Assembly: GCA_963850995.1 (NCBI GenBank)
Contig: CAWKNQ010000021.1
Location: 1 to 64,000 of the forward strand
Source: Gaiellasilicea sp963850995
Lineage (GTDB): Bacteria > Actinomycetota > Thermoleophilia > Gaiellales > Gaiellaceae
Direction of reading: 5' to 3'
Length of the DNA: 64,000 nucleotides
Positions 20,548 through 31,833 of this stretch are shown piece by piece (position 1 is the stretch's first letter; each line of letters begins with the position of its first letter). The position numbers and the translations under genes were made by a program. The notes beneath the pieces are model-generated. The model was not told the origin of the DNA. It was given only the letters and a program-made list of their open reading frames with translations, and made no database searches.

Positions 20548-21610
20548 GGATCGCGTTCGACGTCAGCCCGCTCTCGCACCCGCGGACGGGGATCGGCAAC
20601 TACGTTCGCGGCTCGCTCGCCGGGCTGGCCGAGGCGGCGGCGGGGAAGCACGAGCTCGTCGCCTTCGCGCCGACCCGCCTGCGCGGCCGCAGGTTGATCC
20701 GCGAGGCGCTGGACGGCCTCCCGGTCGAGCTGCGCACCGTCGTCCTGCCGTGGTCGCACGCCTTCCGGATGGGCTGGAGCCGTGTCGGCCGGCCCTCCGT
20801 GGAGCGCTTCCTCGGCCGGGTCGACGTGCTCCACTTCAGCGACTGGCTCGTGCCGCCGCAGCGCGAACGGGATCCGCTCGACGATGGTGCACGACCTCGT
20901 GCCGCTGCTCCACCCGGAGTGGGTGACGCCGCGGACGCGCTCGATGCACGGCTACAAGTACGCGCGCACCGCCGAGTGCGACCTCGTCTTCGTCAACTCG
21001 GCCTACACCGGCCGGGACGTCGAGGAGCACCTCGCCGTGCCGCGTGAGCGGATCCGCGTCGCTGCGCCCGGCGTCTCCGCCGAGTACACCGGCCGAGGGG
21101 GAGCGTGCGAGGCTCGGCCGGCCGTACGTGCTCAGCCTCGCCACGCTCGAGCCGCGCAAGAACCTCGCCACGCTCGTCGAGGCCTGGCGGCCGCTGCGCG
21201 GCGAGCTCGCGCTGGCAGTCGCGGGCGCCGCCGGCTGGGGCGACCAGCCGCTCCTCGACGACCGCGCGATCCTCAAGCTCGGCTTCGTCGCGGAGCGGGA
21301 GGTGCCGCAGCTGATGCGCGGCGCCGCCGTCTTCGCCTATCCGTCCCGGCTCGAGGGCTTCGGGATGCCGATCGTCGAGGCGATGGCCTGCGGCGTGCCC
21401 GTCGTCGCCTCCTCGCATCCGTCCATGGACGAGGCGTGCGGCGGCGCAGCCGTGCGCGTCGATCCGGACGACGCCGAGGCGATGACCGCGGGGATCCGGG
21501 AGGCGCTCGAGCGGCGCGACGAGCTCGTCGCCGCGGGCCTCGCGCACGCCGCGCAGTTCACGTGGCGCCGCTGCGGCGAGATCCACCTGCAGGCGTTCGA
21601 GGCTGCATGA
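20544..21610 (+). CDS. Glycosyltransferase family 4 (two frameshifts)
   Basis: GTG 20544 (VRIAFDVSPLSHPRTGIGNY), GTGA-coupled to the gene before. Shifts near 20870 and 21105 divide it into three pieces: acceptor domain; TMVHDLVPLLHPEWVTPRT with CDLVFVNSAYT; donor domain YVLSLATLEPRKNLATLVEA with VFAYPSRLEGFGMPIVEAMA. The order and spacing are those of a normal 355-residue mannosyltransferase-type GT4. Paralogous to the next two genes, probably by tandem duplication. Confidence 0.75.
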
Positions 21611-22597
21611 GAGTCGGCCTCGACGTCGCGCCGCTGCTCCAGACCCGGGCGGGGACGGCGCGCTGGGTGAGCGGGCTGCAGCGCGGCCTGGAGGCGCGCG
21701 CCGACGTCGACGTCGTGCCGCTCTCCTGGGGCGGCGAGGGCCGCCTGACGGCCGTCGCGCGGGACGTCCTCTGGTACCCGGCGCTGCTCCCTCGCGCCGC
21801 GTCGCGCGCCCGCGCCGATGTGCTCCACTGCACGATCTTCCGTGCCCCGCCGCGGGCGCGCATGCCGACGATCGTGACGGTGCACGACCTCGCCGTCCTG
21901 CGCCACCCCGAGGTCTTCCCGGCCTGGACGCGGCTCTACGGCCGCACGGCGCTGCGCCCGACGCTCCGCGCGGCCGACCGGGTGTTCGCCGTCTCCGAGT
22001 TCTCGAAGCGCGAGACCATCGAGCTCGCCGCGTGTCGACCCGGAGCGCATCGACGTCGTCCCGAACGCGCTCGAGCCCGTCTTCCGTCCCGAGGGCGATG
22101 CGGCGGAGGGCACGTACGTGCTCGCCGTCGGGACGCTCGAGCCGCGCAAGAACCTCGCCCGAGTCGTCGAGGCGACCGCGCGCGCGGGCGTCGAGCTGCG
22201 GCTCGTCGGCGCGGCCGGGTGGGGCGATGCCGGCGGCGCGGGCAGGCACGTCAGGTGGCTCGGCCGGATCGGCGACGAGGAGCTCGCAGCCGCGTACCGG
22301 GGCGCGCGCTGCCTCGTCTTCCCTTCGCTCTACGAGGGTTTCGGCATCCCAGCACTCGAGGCGATGGCGTGCGGCACGCCCGTCGTCACGAGCGCGGGCA
22401 GCGCGATGGCGGAGGTGACGGGCGACGCGGCCGTCCTCGTCGACCCGCTCGACGTCGCCTCGATCGCGGCCGGGATCGAGGTGGCCGACCGGCGCCGCGA
22501 CGAGCTCGTCCCGCTCGGGCTCGCACGTGCCGGCGAGTTCACCTGGGAGCGGACGGTCGAGGCGGCCGTCGCCGGCTACCGGAAGGCGCTCGGATGA
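21607..22597 (+). CDS. Glycosyltransferase family 4 (one frameshift)
   Basis: ATG 21607 overlaps the previous stop. N-terminus MRVGLDVAPLLQTRAGTARW, then TIVTVHDLAVLRHPEVFPAW. After a shift near 22030 come LAVGTLEPRKNLARVVEATA and CLVFPSLYEGFGIPALEAMA. About 330 residues. Same subfamily as its two neighbours. Confidence 0.75.
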
Positions 22598-23615
22598 CGG
22601 CCCCGCTGGTCGTCGTCGACGCCGACGTGCTCGGCCGCCGCCGCACCGGCGACGAGACGTACGTGCGCAACCTCCTCCGCGAGCTGGGAGCGCTCGCGCC
22701 GGACGACCTTCGGCTCGCAGCCGCGACGCGCCATCCGGAGCTCGTTCCGGATGGAATCGAGCCGCTCGAGCTCCGCACTCCCGTCCAGGAGCTGCGGATG
22801 CTCGCGACGCTCTCGCGACTGCTCCGACGCACGCGGCGCGGCGCTCGTGCACACGCAGTACGCCGTCCCGCTCGGCGCGTCGTGTCCGGCGGTCGTGACG
22901 ATCCACGATCTCTCCTACGAGCACGACGACGGGCACATGGCCTTCAAGGACAGGCTCGTCTTCCGCCGGGTCGTCCCGAGGGCCGCACGCCGGGCCCGCC
23001 GCGTGTTGACGGTCTCGGAGCGGACGCGCGCCGACCTCGTCCGCCTGTACGGCCTGCCGCCGGAGAAGGTCGTCGTGACGCCGAACGGCGTCGACCCCGC
23101 GTTCACACCGGGCAGCCCGCTCACGCTCGGGACGTACGTGCTCGTCGTCGGCGCCGTCCAGCCGCGGAAGAACCAGCTCGCGGCGCTCACGGCGGCCGCC
23201 GCCGTTCCCCTTCCGCTGGTCGTCGCCGGCCCCGTCAAGGACGAGGCGCTCGCGGCGCAGCTCAGAGCAGGCTGGCGCCGACCTGCGCGGCTACGTCGAC
23301 CAGGAGGAGCTCGCCGACCTGTACCGGGGCGCCGCCTGCCTCGTCCAGCCCTCCCGCTTCGAGGGCTTCGGCCTGCCCGTGCTGGAGGCGATGGCCTGCG
23401 GCACGCCGGTCGTCGCGCTCGACGAGCCGGCGCTGCGCGAGGTCGCCGGCGACGCGGCGATCTTCGTCGACGAGGCGCATCTCGCCGACGGTGTCCTGCG
23501 CGCGCTCGAGGAGCGCGAGCGCCTGGCGGCCGCCGGGATCGAGCGGGCGCGGGCGTTCAGCTGGCGGGTCACCGCCGAGCGGACGCTCGCCGTCTACCGG
23601 GAGGCGCTCGCGTGA
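22594..23615 (+). CDS. Glycosyltransferase family 4 (two frameshifts)
   Basis: ATG 22594 overlaps the previous stop. First piece: VVVDADVLGRRRTGDETYVR. After a shift near 22840: TIHDLSYEHDDGHMAFKDRL, VLTVSERTRADLVRLYGLPP and YVLVVGAVQPRKNQLAALTA. After another near 23265: CLVQPSRFEGFGLPVLEAMA. Third of three tandem paralogues, about 340 residues. Confidence 0.75.
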
Positions 23616-24370
23616 AGGTCTCGGCGGTCGTCGTCTCGCACGGGCACGCGCGCGAGCTCGCGGAGTCGTTGCCGGCGCTCGCGCCGCAGGTCGACGAGGT
23701 CGTCGTGGTCGCGAACGTCCCCGGCAGCGTCGGCGAGGTGCCTGCGGGCGTGCGCGTGCTCGAGAGCCCGAGCCCGCGCACGTTCGCGGCGAACGTGAAC
23801 GCGGGTGTTGCGGCCACGAGCGGCGAGTACGTCGTCGTCTCGAACCCCGACGCGATCCCGGAGGAAGGAGCGATCGGCGTGCTCGTGCGCTTCGCGGACG
23901 AGCATCCGCGGGCCGGCCTCGTCGGCCCGCTCGTCTTCTGGCCGGACGGCACCTGGCAGCCCTCGCTCCGCCGCTTCCCCGACGTGCTCGGCACGGTCTG
24001 GCGGCGAACGCCGCTCCGCCTGGTGCGGAAGCCGTACGAGCACCAGGTCTCCCACTACGGCACCCAGCCGTCGGAGCCGACGCAGGGGGACTGGCTGCTC
24101 GGCGGCGCCTGCCTGCTGATGCGCCGTTCGATGCTCGACGAGCTCGGCGGCTGGGACGGCGGCTTCCGCCACTACGTCGAGGACATCGATCTCGCGTACC
24201 GGGCGGCGCAGGCCGGCTGGGAGCGCTGGCTCGTGCCCGAGGCCGTCGTCAGGCACGCGTACGCCGCCGTGATCGACAAGCGCTTCCTGAGCCGGCACAC
24301 GCTCTGGCACGCCCGCGGGATGGCGCGGTTCCTGCGCAAGCATCCCGAGCGACTGCGCGTCTGGCGCTAG
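23612..24370 (+). CDS. Glycosyltransferase family 2 (rhamnosyltransferase-like)
   Basis: Intact 252-residue protein, GTG start in a GTGA overlap. GT-A fold with VVVSHGHARELAESLPALAP, FAANVNAGVAATSGEYVVVS, the metal-site SNPDAIPEEG, GGACLLMRRSMLDELGGWD and YVEDIDLAYRAAQAGW. Ends at TAG 24368-24370, sharing CTAG with the convergent membrane protein. Last gene of the coupled glycosyltransferase series. Confidence 0.85.
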   Translation: MKVSAVVVSHGHARELAESLPALAPQVDEVVVVANVPGSVGEVPAGVRVLESPSPRTFAANVNAGVAATSGEYVVVSNPDAIPEEGAIGVLVRFADEHPRAGLVGPLVFWPDGTWQPSLRRFPDVLGTVWRRTPLRLVRKPYEHQVSHYGTQPSEPTQGDWLLGGACLLMRRSMLDELGGWDGGFRHYVEDIDLAYRAAQAGWERWLVPEAVVRHAYAAVIDKRFLSRHTLWHARGMARFLRKHPERLRVWR

Positions 24371-26517
24371 TCCCCGGCGAGCGGGACGAACTCGAAGGTC
24401 GGTCGCGCGCTGAGCTGCGCGTGCGTCGGAGACGTTCGGGTCGAGCTCGTGCGGGACGAACGTCTTGTCGACCGAGACCTTCGCCCGCCAGGGCGCGTCG
24501 GGGACGCGCAGCAGCACCGAGGGCGCCTCGCAGGCGCGAACCGTCGTCTCGCCGCGGGCGGTCACCCGGGAGATCGCCGGCTGGTCGTTCTCGTCCACGC
24601 CGACGGGCCCGACCGAGCACCGTCGCGCGGGCCGGGACGTCCTTGTCGCTGCACCACGCCTCGCGGGAGAGGCGCACCTTGACGAAGCCGGGGCCGATCG
24701 TCGCGCACGTCGTAGCGGGTGTACGTCGCCTCCTTCCCCATCCAGCCGTCCGGTGAGATCCCGGTCGTCGTCTGCGTCAGCCGCACGGGCTCGCCGCCGA
24801 GCCGGTAGAGCACCGCGCCGCCGACCGTGGTCACCACCGGCGCGGCGATCTGGACGCCGTTGACGGCGAGCGCGTAGCCCGCGTTCAGGTCGGCCGGAGC
24901 CTGCGTGCCGTCGGGCCTGAGCAGGTTCGGCGTCCGCCGCTCGCCCGGGCCCGGGGCGCTGCCGTCCATGCCCCAGAACCAGCGCACGTTCGGGTTCCAG
25001 AACTCGACCTGCCAGGCCGCGGGCGCGTCGATCCCCTGGCCGACGTAGATCGTCGGCTCGCCACGCGTGGTCAGGTCGACCCAGTCGGGCGGCTTCGGCA
25101 GGTTGGCGTAGACCTGGTCGGAGGCCGCGCGCTCGCCGTTCGCGGCGTAGATCTCGGTCGTCAGGCTCCAGCCGACGACGAACGCCGCCACGACGCAGAC
25201 CGCCGCGGCCGCGAGCCGCGGCACTCGCACGTAACGCAGCAGGGCGAGCACGAGCGCCGACCCGAGGGTGAGCAGCACGAGCGTCGTCTCGATCGTGGCG
25301 TCGGGCCAGCGCAGGACGCGGTTCGCGAAGGCCGCGATCGCGAGCCCGTGGGCCTCGTAGTTCGGGTACTGGGCGAGGGTGTACGGCGTCGTCGAGACGA
25401 GGTAGAGCGCGAACGCCGTCGCCGCGACGAGCGCCGCCAGGGAGACCCGGCGCCGGGCGAGGAGCAGGGCCGTGCCGGTGAAGAGGAGCGGGTAGAGGTA
25501 GATCAGGTTTCGCTCCGCGACGACGATCGCCAGCGTGGTCGAGATGTAGGCGGCCTTGACCGCGGTGTAGAGGCCGAACGAGACGATCGCCGCGAGCGTG
25601 AGGGCGACGAAGGTGTCCCGGCCGACGTCACGCGCCTCCCCCCGAGGCCGCACGAGCGCGGCGAGCCCTGCGATCAGCGGCAGGACGCCGATCCCGATCG
25701 CCAGGGCGCCGGCCGCCCAGAGCCCGTACTCGAGCATCCGGTCCTTGAAGAAGCCGGTCGAGACGTACCACGTGTTCGAGCGGCGGCCGAGCATTGCCGA
25801 GAGGACGACAGCCACTCCGACCGCGAGCACTGCTGCGCCGAGCCAGTCCCCCGCGCTCCAGGTCGACCGCCAGCGCCGCAGCCGTTCGCCACGCCAGGCG
25901 CTTGCGAGGAGGACGAGCGCCAGCACGGGCAGGAGCACGGCGAGCTGCGAGCGGACGAGCACCCCGGCGAGACACGCCAGCGACGGCGAGCCCGACCGAC
26001 CAGCGCGTCGGCGCGATCCCGGCGCGGGCGATCAGGAAGAGCGCGAGCGTCGAGACGGGATAGGCGAGCGGCTCGTCGACCAGGAACGGCGAGTACGAGA
26101 GCGCCGGCGCCGCCGCGGTCGCGACCGCCGCGAAGAGCGCGTAGGGCCGCGTGACGACGAGGCGGGCCAGCGCGTAGGCGGGGAAGATCGCCGCCGTCAT
26201 CAGCAGCACGCCCAGCAGCTTCACGGCGTCGTACGCGGTCTCGACCCGGTCGATCCACCAGGCAGGCGCGGCGAGGTACGCGTAGAGCGAGGCTCCCGGA
26301 CGCGGGCTCGCCGCCCCGCAGCGCGGCGCGGCCCGTCTCGGCGATCGAGCGCGAGATCTGCGTGAACTCGATCTCGTCGCTGAAGAGGGTCGGCGTCTGC
26401 CGTTGCCAGGCCTGCCAGGCGTAGAGCGCCACGAGGACGACGTAGGCCGCGAGGAGCGGCAGAAGCGTCTCGAGCTCGGGCAGGCGCAGGCGGCGCGCGC
26501 CGGGCGCTCGCCGTCAC
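24367..26517 (-). CDS. Large membrane glycosyltransferase, GT39/ArnT-like (four to five frameshifts)
   Basis: GTG at 26517 overlaps the upstream stop (GTGA). In order: ELETLLPLLAAYVVLVALYA, the acidic-pair loop LFSDEIEFTQISRSIAETG, LLGVLLMTAAIFPAYALARL, and a long frame (25962 to about 24705) with eight or more membrane segments. An outer domain follows with a beta-rich tail (VDKTFVPHELDPN, then TFEFVPLAGD) and TAG at 24367-24369. Shifts lie near 26490, 26300, 25970, 24705, 24600 and possibly 24430. About 715 residues. The DE loop marks it as a GT-C transferase using lipid-phosphate sugars. Confidence 0.65.
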
Positions 26518-28330
26518 TCGGCTGACACCTCGGCGAGCGGCTCGGGGCTCGGCTCGGTCGTGCGCCGGACGAGCCGGCAGGCGACGCCTGCCGCTCCGCT
26601 CGCGGCCTGCACGGCGTGGAGCCGGTCGGCCGCGACGTCCGGGATCGTGACCAGCACCTCGTCCGGCCGGGTCGCGCCGATGTGAGCAGCCGCCTCGTCG
26701 AGGCCGCCGAGCACCTTCACGCCGAGCACCCGGCGCCGGCGCACGCTCGGGTTGTCGTCCAGGAAGCCGACGACGCGGCGATCGGGCGTCTCCGCGAGCT
26801 CGCGCGCGAGCGCCCGGCCGGAGCGCCCGGCGCCGACGATGAGCACGCGCGTCCGCTCGCCTCGCGGCCCGCCCTCGCGGAGAGGCAGCAGGCGCAAGGC
26901 GAGGCGCGACCCAGCGATGAGCGTCATGCACAGCAGCGCGTCGACGAGGAAGATCTCGAGCGGGAAACTCCTGCAGCGTCTGCGTCCTGGCGACGATCGC
27001 GACCGTGATCGGCACCGACAGGATCACCGCGGCTGCGATCGCGACCAGGTCGCGCGCCGACGCGAAACGCCAGACGCGGCGGTAGATGCCGAAGACGACG
27101 AAGAGGACGTACCGGACCGCCAGCAGGACCGGCAGGGCGGAGAGGAAGATCGCGCGCTGAACCGGCGTGCCCTCGCCGTCGACGAACAGCAGGTAGGCGG
27201 CGAGGAAGGAGGCGCAGATGATCGCGAAGTCGACGAGCACCTCGACGAGCCGCCGCGGGATGCGAGATGAGCGCCCGCCAGAGCGAGGGCGGCGGACCTT
27301 CCTCCGCGCGGCGCGAGCGCTCCTCGAGGTCGCCGAGGAAGCTCGCGAACTGCACGAGCACGACGAAGGAGACGAGCACGCCGACCGCCGTCACCCGCGG
27401 GTTGCCGAGAACGGTGTACGCGAGCCCGGTCGCGCCGAGAAGCGCGGCGAGCGAGGTGAGCCCCAGCACGGCCTGCTGCTCGGACAGGCCGTAGTAGACG
27501 AGCCGGTGCGAGGTGTGGTCGGTGCCGCCCTGCGTGACCGGCCGTCGCTCGAGCGTGCGCCGCACGGTCACGAGCGTCGTGTCGAGAATCGGAATCGCAA
27601 GCACGAGCAACGGAAGCAGGACGCTCGTCAGCGTCGCCCCGGCGGTCGTCCAGCTCGACGCGAGCGCGAGCGCGGCGAGCCCGAAGCCGATCACCTGGCT
27701 GCCCGAGTCGCCCATGAACACGGCCGCGCGCTTCCCCGGCCGCAGGTTGAAGGGCAGGAAGCCGACACACGCGCCGCCGAGCGCCAGGGCGACGACGAGG
27801 CCGAGCTCGCCCGAGTCGCGGGCGATCGCGTCGACCGCGAAGACGGCGCACGAGACCGCGGCGAGCGACGCGGCCAGGCCGTCCATGTTGTCGAGCAGGT
27901 TGAAGGCGTTCGTGATCCCGACGAGCCACACCAGGCCGAGCGTGGTCGCGAGCAGGTTGTTGGCGACGATCTCGACTGTGAGCCCGGAGACGAGCACGAG
28001 GCCGGCGGCCGCGAACTGGGCCGCGAGCTTCGCGACCGGCTTCAGCGTGTAGAGGTCGTCGGCGAGCCCGGCGAGGAAGAGGATCGTGCAGCCGGCGACG
28101 ATCCCGCCGAGCTCGCGGCTCGCGTCGACCGCGCCGACCGCGAGCGCGGCGCCGATTCCGGCGACGAGGCCCGCGAAGATGCCGACGCCGCCGAAGACGG
28201 GCGTCGTGCGCTCGTGCCAGCGCTCGCCCGACGGCGCGGCGACCAGCCGGCCGGTGAGATTCGCGCGCAGCAGCGCGGCGAGGGTCAGCGCCGCGACCGA
28301 GAGTCCGGCGACCGCGGCAATCGCGTTCAC
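26514..28330 (-). CDS. WecA/TagO-like phosphoglycosyltransferase fused to a membrane plus Rossmann (PF13727-like) domain
   Basis: GTG 28330, 8 nt after a TACCCT box. Residues 1-330 are a polytopic polyprenyl-phosphate N-acetylhexosamine-1-phosphate transferase with DDLYTLKPVAKLAAQF, NAFNLLDNMDGLA and FMGDSGSQ. These would start glycan synthesis on undecaprenyl phosphate. After a one-base shift near 27260 come four more membrane segments, and after another near 26965 a nucleotide-binding domain (RVLIVGAGRSGRALAREL, VVGFLDDNPSV). That second half equals the N-terminal half of WbaP/CapD-type proteins but lacks their catalytic end. Two genes starting at GTG 27240 remain an alternative reading. 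Confidence 0.7.
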
Positions 28331-28338
28331 GGGCAGAC

Positions 28339-28344
28339 AGGGTA
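28339..28344 (-). promoter_or_regulatory. Candidate -10 box before the WecA-like gene
   Basis: TACCCT on the minus strand, 8 nt before GTG 28330. Confidence 0.4.
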
Positions 28345-28382
28345 GTGGAGGCCTGTTAGGCCGATATGTGCGGCCACCGCCC

Positions 28383-28393
28383 TAGACTAGATC
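28383..28393 (+). promoter_or_regulatory. Candidate -10 box before the ABC permease
   Basis: Overlapping TAGACT (28383-28388) and TAGATC (28388-28393). The second is 6 nt before ATG 28400. Confidence 0.5.
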
Positions 28394-28399
28394 CCGCCC

Positions 28400-29201
28400 A
28401 TGACCACCTACCTCGACCTTTTCCGCTACCGCGAGCTCTTCGGCAGCCTCTTCCGCCGCGACCTGCGCGCGAAGTACAAGGGGTCCGTGCTCGGCCTCGC
28501 GTGGTCGCTCGCCCATCCAGTCGTCCTAATGGTGGTCTACCTGTTCGTTTTCAGCGTGATGCTGAAGATCGCGACGGCCGATTACGACCACTACTGGCTC
28601 TTCCTGCTCGCCGGCCTCCCCGTCTGGGTCTTCTTCTCCATGTCGCTCCAGTCGGCCTCGCCCAGCATGCTCGAGAACGCAAATCTGATCCGGAAAGTCC
28701 GCTTTCCGCGCCAGCTCCTGCCGCTGTCGATGGTTGCGACCCAGCTCGTCGGCTTCGCCGTCATGCTCGCGATCGTGATCGCGCTGAGCCTCGTCTACCT
28801 GCCGGACACGCGAGACACCGTCTGGCTCTCGATCCCGCTCGCCGCGCTCGTCGTCGTGTCTCGTGGCCGGCATGTCGCTCGCAGTCGCCTCGCTGAACGC
28901 GGTCTACCGGGACGTGGAGCACCTCGTCGCGGCGCTCCTCCTGCCGTGGTTCTTCCTCACGCCGGTGCTCTACTCGCTGGAGAGCATCCCCGGCCTCAGC
29001 GACCATCCGCGGCTCGTCGACCTGATCCACTGGGGGAATCCGCTCACGCCCGCGGTCGAGGCGGTGCGGGATCCGCTCTTCTTCGGCGTGCCTCCCGCGA
29101 CCGGCGACGCGATCTACCTCGCCGTCTCGGCCGTGGTCGCGCTCGCGCTCGGCGCCTTCGTCTTCAACCGCGTCGACGACCGCGTGGCAGTCGAAGTCTG
29201 A
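28400..29201 (+). CDS. Polysaccharide ABC-2 permease (Wzm-type), one frameshift
   Basis: ATG 28400, 6 nt after TAGATC. The ABC2_membrane family order is clear: RYRELFGSLFRRDLRAKYKG before the first membrane segment, KGSVLGLAWSLAHP, ENANLIRKVRFPRQLLPLSM, and after a shift near 28858 SLNAVYRDVEHLVAALLLPW and NPLTPAVEAVRD. About 266 residues, six membrane segments. Its ATPase partner is not adjacent but sits 7.4 kb away at 36607. Confidence 0.85.
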
Positions 29202-29205
29202 TCGC

Positions 29206-30813
29206 GTGAGCGCGAGCGCGTCGCTCTCCGTCTGCTGCATCACGCGTGGGCCGAGCAGCCGCGTCGCGCTCCAGCTCGGCCTCCTGCGGCCGGTCGCGGC
29301 GGAGATCGTGGTCGCGGTCGACGACCGGGTCGACCCCGAGCTGCTCGCGCCGCTCGTGGCGCTCGCAGACGAAGTCGTGCTGTACCCGTACGAGGATCCG
29401 GTCGACCGGCCGGTCGGCTGGGTGCACGCGCTCTGCAGCCGCGACTGGATCCTCTGGCTCGACGACGACGAGATCCCCTCGCAGCGCCTGCTCGGAGAGC
29501 TCGAGCGCTTGTGGCCGCTCGCGACGTGACCCACTACTGGCTGACGAGGCGGTGGCTCTACGGCGATCCGCGCACGATGCTCGACGAGTCGCCGTGGGCC
29601 CCGGACTACCAGCTCAGGCTCGTGCGCAACGATCCGGCGCTGCTCTGGTTTCCGGGCGTGACCCACTGGCCGATCGAGGCGGTCGGGCCGCATCGGTACC
29701 TCGAGGCGCCGATCTACCACACCGATCTCCTGCTCAACCCGCGTCGAGCGCCGGCGCGAGAAGTCGAGCCGGTACGAGCGGATCGAGCCCGGCAAGCGAG
29801 TCGACGGACGGCCGCTCAACCATGCCTACTACCTCCCGGAGGACCGGCCCGAGGTCGCGCTCACGGAAGTGCCCGAGGAGGACGCGCGGCTGATCGAGGC
29901 GGCGCTCTCCGGCGATCCCTGGGGCCCGCGGAGCGCGCCCGCCGCAGAGCTGCGGCGCGCGACGCGCGACGAGGTCGACCGCTACTGGCACGGGCGGCCG
30001 CCGACGCCGGAGCTCTACCGGGCGCGGCTCGAGGTCGTGCGCGAGCCGGCCGCGATCGCAGCGCGAGAGACTCGCGCCGTCGACGTGCGGATCACGAACG
30101 AGGGCAGCCACGTCTGGCCGCCCGGGACGCGCGGCGTCCCCGAGATTCGCGCGAGCTATCGCTGGCGTACGAGCGACGGCGCGATCGTCGTCGACGGCGG
30201 CCTGCGAACGCCGTTCCCGCACGCGCTCGGGCCGGGGGAGACGGCGCTGGTCCCGGTCGACGTCACGGCGCCCTCCGATCCGGGCCGGTACGTCCTCGAG
30301 CTCGACCTCGTCCACGAGCACGTGCGCTGGTTCGAGAACGGCGTGTCGCTGGCCGTCGAGGTCTCGCCCCAGCCGCTCGTCCTCCTCGCCGGGGCGGACG
30401 AGCGCGCTCTGTCGGAGCTTGCCGCCGACCTGTGCGAGGCCGTTCCGGGCGTGGAGCCGGCGTACGTCGGTGCGCCGGGCGGAGACTCGGGCTACCGCAC
30501 GGTCCCCGGCGCGCGACGCTACGTGCTCGAGGGAGGCGGCGCGTCGCGCCCGGCGACGCTCTGGCGCGGCGCGCGCCTGCTCGCGAGCGCGAGGCGGCTG
30601 CGCCGCGGTGGCCGTCCGGCGGTGGCGGACGAGTTCCTCGTCCCGCTCTCGGAGGTCGGTCTCGTCCTCGATCTCGGTGGTGAGCAGGCGAGGCGCGAGC
30701 GGTTCCAGCACCGGGCTGCGATGCGGGCCGCACGCACGCTCGGGATCCCGGTCGTCGGCGTCTCGAGCACGGAGGAGGCGCTCGCGGCCGTCCGTGAGGC
30801 GCTGCCCACGTGA
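29206..30813 (+). CDS. Family 2-like glycosyltransferase with C-terminal Ig-like beta-sandwich domain (two frameshifts)
   Basis: GTG 29206. First 100 residues: VCCITRGPSSRVALQLGLLR and WILWLDDDEIPSQRLLGELE, the DxD region of a GT-A glycosyltransferase. After shifts near 29520 and 29745 come VTHWPIEAVGPHRYLEAPIY and RPLNHAYYLPEDRPE. From about residue 265 follows a beta-sandwich (VRITNEGSHVWPPGTRG, SYRWRTSDGAIVVDGGLRT, GPGETALVPVDVTAPSDPGR, YVLELDLVHEHVRWFENG) that resembles NBR1-type Ig domains. A last alpha/beta part of about 140 residues is unassigned. The same beta-sandwich opens the protein at 33831-34667. Confidence 0.65.
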
Positions 30814-31833
30814 CGCGGGTCCTGCCGGACGAGCTCGCGGGACGGCTGCGCGGGCGGAGCGTCCTCGATCACCGGCGGGCTCGGCTTCATCGGCTCGAAC
30901 CTGGCGTTCGCGCTCGTCGACGCGGGCTGCGAGGTGACGCTCGTCGACGCGCTCGTGCCGGGTCACGGCGGCAACCACGCGAACGTGGACGGCCTCGAGG
31001 GCGCCGAGGTCGTCCTCGCCGACCTGCGCGACTCGGAGCGGCTCGCGCCGCTCGTGGAGCGGGCCGAGCTCCTCTTCAACCTCGCCGGGCAGACGAGCCA
31101 TCTCGACTCGATGGAGGACCCGTTCGCGGACCTCGAGCTCAACTGCGCCGCCCAGCTCGCCCTGCTGGAGAACTGCCGTCGCCACAACCCGGGCGTCCGC
31201 ATCGTGTTCGCCGGGACCCGCCAGGTCTACGGCCGGCCGCGCATCGCTGCCCGTGTCGGAGGAGCACCCGATCGACCCGGTCGACGTCAACGGGATCCAC
31301 AAGCTCGCCGCGGAGTGGTACCACCTGCTCTACGGCAGGGTGTACGGGCCGGCGGTGTGCGTGCTGCGGTTGACGAACACGTACGGGCCGCGGATGCGTG
31401 TCCGTGACGCCCGCCAGACCTTCCTCGGCGTCTGGATCAAGCAGCTGCTGACGGGGGAGCGTCTCCAGATCTACGGGGACGGCTCGCAGCGGCGCGACTT
31501 CACGTACGTCGACGACGCGGTGCGGGCGCTCTGTCTCGCGGTCGTCGACGACGGCGGTCGACAGGAGAGGTGCTCAACGTCGGCTCTCGCGAGCCTGTCA
31601 GCCTGCTCGAGCTCGCACAGCAGCTCGTCGCCCTGAACGGCGGCGGGGAATACGACGTCGTCCCGTTCCCGGCCGACCGACTCGCGATCGACATCGGCGA
31701 CTACTTCGCCGACTCGACCAAGCTCGAGCAGCGGCTCGCCTGGTCGCCGCAGGTTGGCCTCGACGAGGGCCTCAGCCGGACGCTCGAGTACTTCCGGGAA
31801 CATGGCGAGCGGTACTGGGGCGAGCCGGAATGA
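30810..31833 (+). CDS. NAD-dependent sugar-nucleotide epimerase/dehydratase (three frameshifts)
   Basis: GTG 30810 overlaps the previous stop. Pieces in order: TGGLGFIGSNLAFALVDAGC, LFNLAGQTSHLDSMEDPFAD, VFAGTRQVYGRPR; after a shift near 31245 DPVDVNGIHKLAAEWYHLLY and LRLTNTYGPRMRV; after one near 31555 VLNVGSREPVSLLELAQQLV. About 340 residues. The segment that should hold the SDR Tyr-x-x-x-Lys pair reads Asn-Gly-Ile-His-Lys, so the usual catalytic Tyr is absent. Likely makes or modifies the sugar passed to the aminotransferase encoded next. Confidence 0.75.
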
